A stretch of 64,000 bases of DNA from Chryseobacterium phosphatilyticum (GTDB taxonomy: Bacteria; Bacteroidota; Bacteroidia; Flavobacteriales; Weeksellaceae), in assembly GCF_002899825.2 (NCBI RefSeq), contig NZ_PPED02000002.1, positions 62,001 through 126,000 on the forward strand, read 5' to 3'. The notes beneath the pieces are model-generated. The model worked only from the letters and a program-made list of their open reading frames with translations. It did not search any database and had not been told where the DNA came from. The position numbers and the translations under genes were made by a program. Of the stretch, positions 63,114-64,000 are shown in pieces; positions within the stretch are counted from its first letter, which is position 1, and each line of letters begins with the position of its first letter.

Positions 63114-63977
63114 ATGGAAATGAATGTTTCAAAAAATGATGAGCAAGTAGTTGCTAGAAAGGCAGGAGGTTTAAATCCAGCTGTTATTATTCCTATTCTA
63201 TTTGCTATAGGAGTGTGTATTTATTTATTCGTTCTTGGTAGCCCAGGAAACTTCAAAGATGCAGATAAACTAGGAAGCGGATCTGTAGCGTTTTCAAGTA
63301 TTGAAGGAAAAGACATTCACCCAGAATCGTTTTTAGGTATTATCTACAAAGGAGGAGTTATCGTACCAATCTTGATTACTTTCATGATTACTGTAATCGT
63401 TTTCTCTTTTGAAAGATATTTCGTTCTTGGTAAAGCTGCCGGAAAAGGAAACTTAGACAACTTTGTTGTACAAGTAAGAAGCTTACTAAACCAAAACAAA
63501 ATTGATGAAGCTATCGAAGAGTGTGACAGACAACAAGGTTCTGTAGGTAACGTAGTAAAAGAAGGTCTTACTACTTACAAAGCACTTTCTCATGATAACA
63601 CATTAAATAAAGAGCAGAAAATGGTAGCTCTTAACAAAGCTATCGAAGAAGCTACAACTCTTGAGATGCCAATGCTTGAGAAAAACATGATGATCCTTTC
63701 TACTCTAGGTACAGTTGCAACCCTAATCGCACTACTTGGAACAGTAATCGGGATGATCAAGGCGTTCTTCGCATTAGGTTCAGGAGGTGGTACTCCAGAT
63801 GCTGCTGCTCTATCTACTGGTATCTCTGAAGCCTTGATCAACACGGCATTAGGTATTGGTACTTCAGCAATCGCTATTATCCTTTATAACTTCTTTACAT
63901 CTAAAATTGATGGATTAACTTACAAGATCGATGAGATCTCTATGAGTATCCAACAATCTTTCGCTGAATTCAACTAA
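63114..63977 (+). CDS. exbB: MotA/TolQ/ExbB proton channel family protein
   Basis: 287 residues with three main membrane segments. The first (about 25-43, PAVIIPILFAIGVCIYLFVL) is followed by an extracytoplasmic stretch; VPILITFMITVIVFSFERYF and the core LSTLGTVATLIALLGTVIGM / IKAFFALG (about 203-230) are the MotA/TolQ/ExbB channel helices. SEALINTALGIGTSAIAIIL is the third. It should form a proton-driven complex with an ExbD/TolR partner to energise TonB-type import. The start is ATG at 63114; ATG at 63120 is an alternative. An ExbD gene often follows; the window ends 23 bases after the stop, so this cannot be checked. Confidence 0.9.
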   Translation: MEMNVSKNDEQVVARKAGGLNPAVIIPILFAIGVCIYLFVLGSPGNFKDADKLGSGSVAFSSIEGKDIHPESFLGIIYKGGVIVPILITFMITVIVFSFERYFVLGKAAGKGNLDNFVVQVRSLLNQNKIDEAIEECDRQQGSVGNVVKEGLTTYKALSHDNTLNKEQKMVALNKAIEEATTLEMPMLEKNMMILSTLGTVATLIALLGTVIGMIKAFFALGSGGGTPDAAALSTGISEALINTALGIGTSAIAIILYNFFTSKIDGLTYKIDEISMSIQQSFAEFN

Positions 63978-64000
63978 GAATTAGCAAGGAATTTGCATTA

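Noticed and set aside
1..64000. tRNA, rRNA, IS element or prophage signals
   Set aside because: No cloverleaf, rRNA or transposase-like frames were found in any gap or on either strand.

Overview
The window looks like a piece of a Chryseobacterium-type chromosome (Bacteroidota, Flavobacteriia, Weeksellaceae). The DNA is AT-rich. Promoters fit the Bacteroidetes form (TTG, about 19 nt, then TAnnTTTG), Shine-Dalgarno sequences are scarce, secreted proteins carry type IX secretion (T9SS) type B sorting domains, and a short peptide has the MKNLKKLSR leader common in this group. No rRNA, tRNA, IS element, phage or CRISPR array was seen.

Layout. 1-1207: end of rpsI and rpsB (+). 1283-19191: a block entirely on the minus strand with three members of a small secreted-protein family interleaved with trmB, a carboxypeptidase-regulatory-like protein, four giant tandem paralogous T9SS cell-surface proteins and tsf. 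Flipping this block would restore rpsB-tsf and join the three family members to the fourth at 19267, so an inversion is the simplest explanation. 20085-22599: accA and gltX. 23038-29554: a surface-glycan cluster of four glycosyltransferases and a lipoprotein. 29551-35163: rocD, accC, accB, rpmF, DUF177 and pdxA (-). 35212-37950: ribE, an NtrY-like histidine kinase and a tRNA methyltransferase (+). 37986-43480: ftsE, rpmH, an NrnA-like phosphoesterase, patatin, lipoprotein, hydrolase and exbD. 43697-49932: a DsbD-like reductase, a thioredoxin/peroxiredoxin fusion, an ECF sigma factor, tilS and an OmpA lipoprotein. 49987-53227: an accessory locus (see below). 53302-59195: O-methyltransferase, NlpC/P60 hydrolase, DUF1648, cupin, kdtA (Kdo transferase), GT2 and an acyltransferase. 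59395-63977: lipocalin-like lipoprotein, leuS and ExbB.

The most novel part is 49987-53227. It holds an HTTM membrane protein with two small membrane-anchored partners (an arrangement reminiscent of SdpA-SdpB), a short structured transcript or 51-codon ORF with a GAAA-capped hairpin, and an unannotated 51-residue peptide gene. The putative core of that peptide has the cysteine order C-C-CC-C-C of inhibitor cystine-knot (knottin) toxins, and the gene has its own terminator.

Where upstream codons TTG/GTG extend an ORF but an ATG gives the family-typical N-terminus, the ATG was chosen (gltX, accC, DUF177, exbD, the thioredoxin fusion, two glycosyltransferases and others). All functional calls rest on motifs read by eye; no database search was run.
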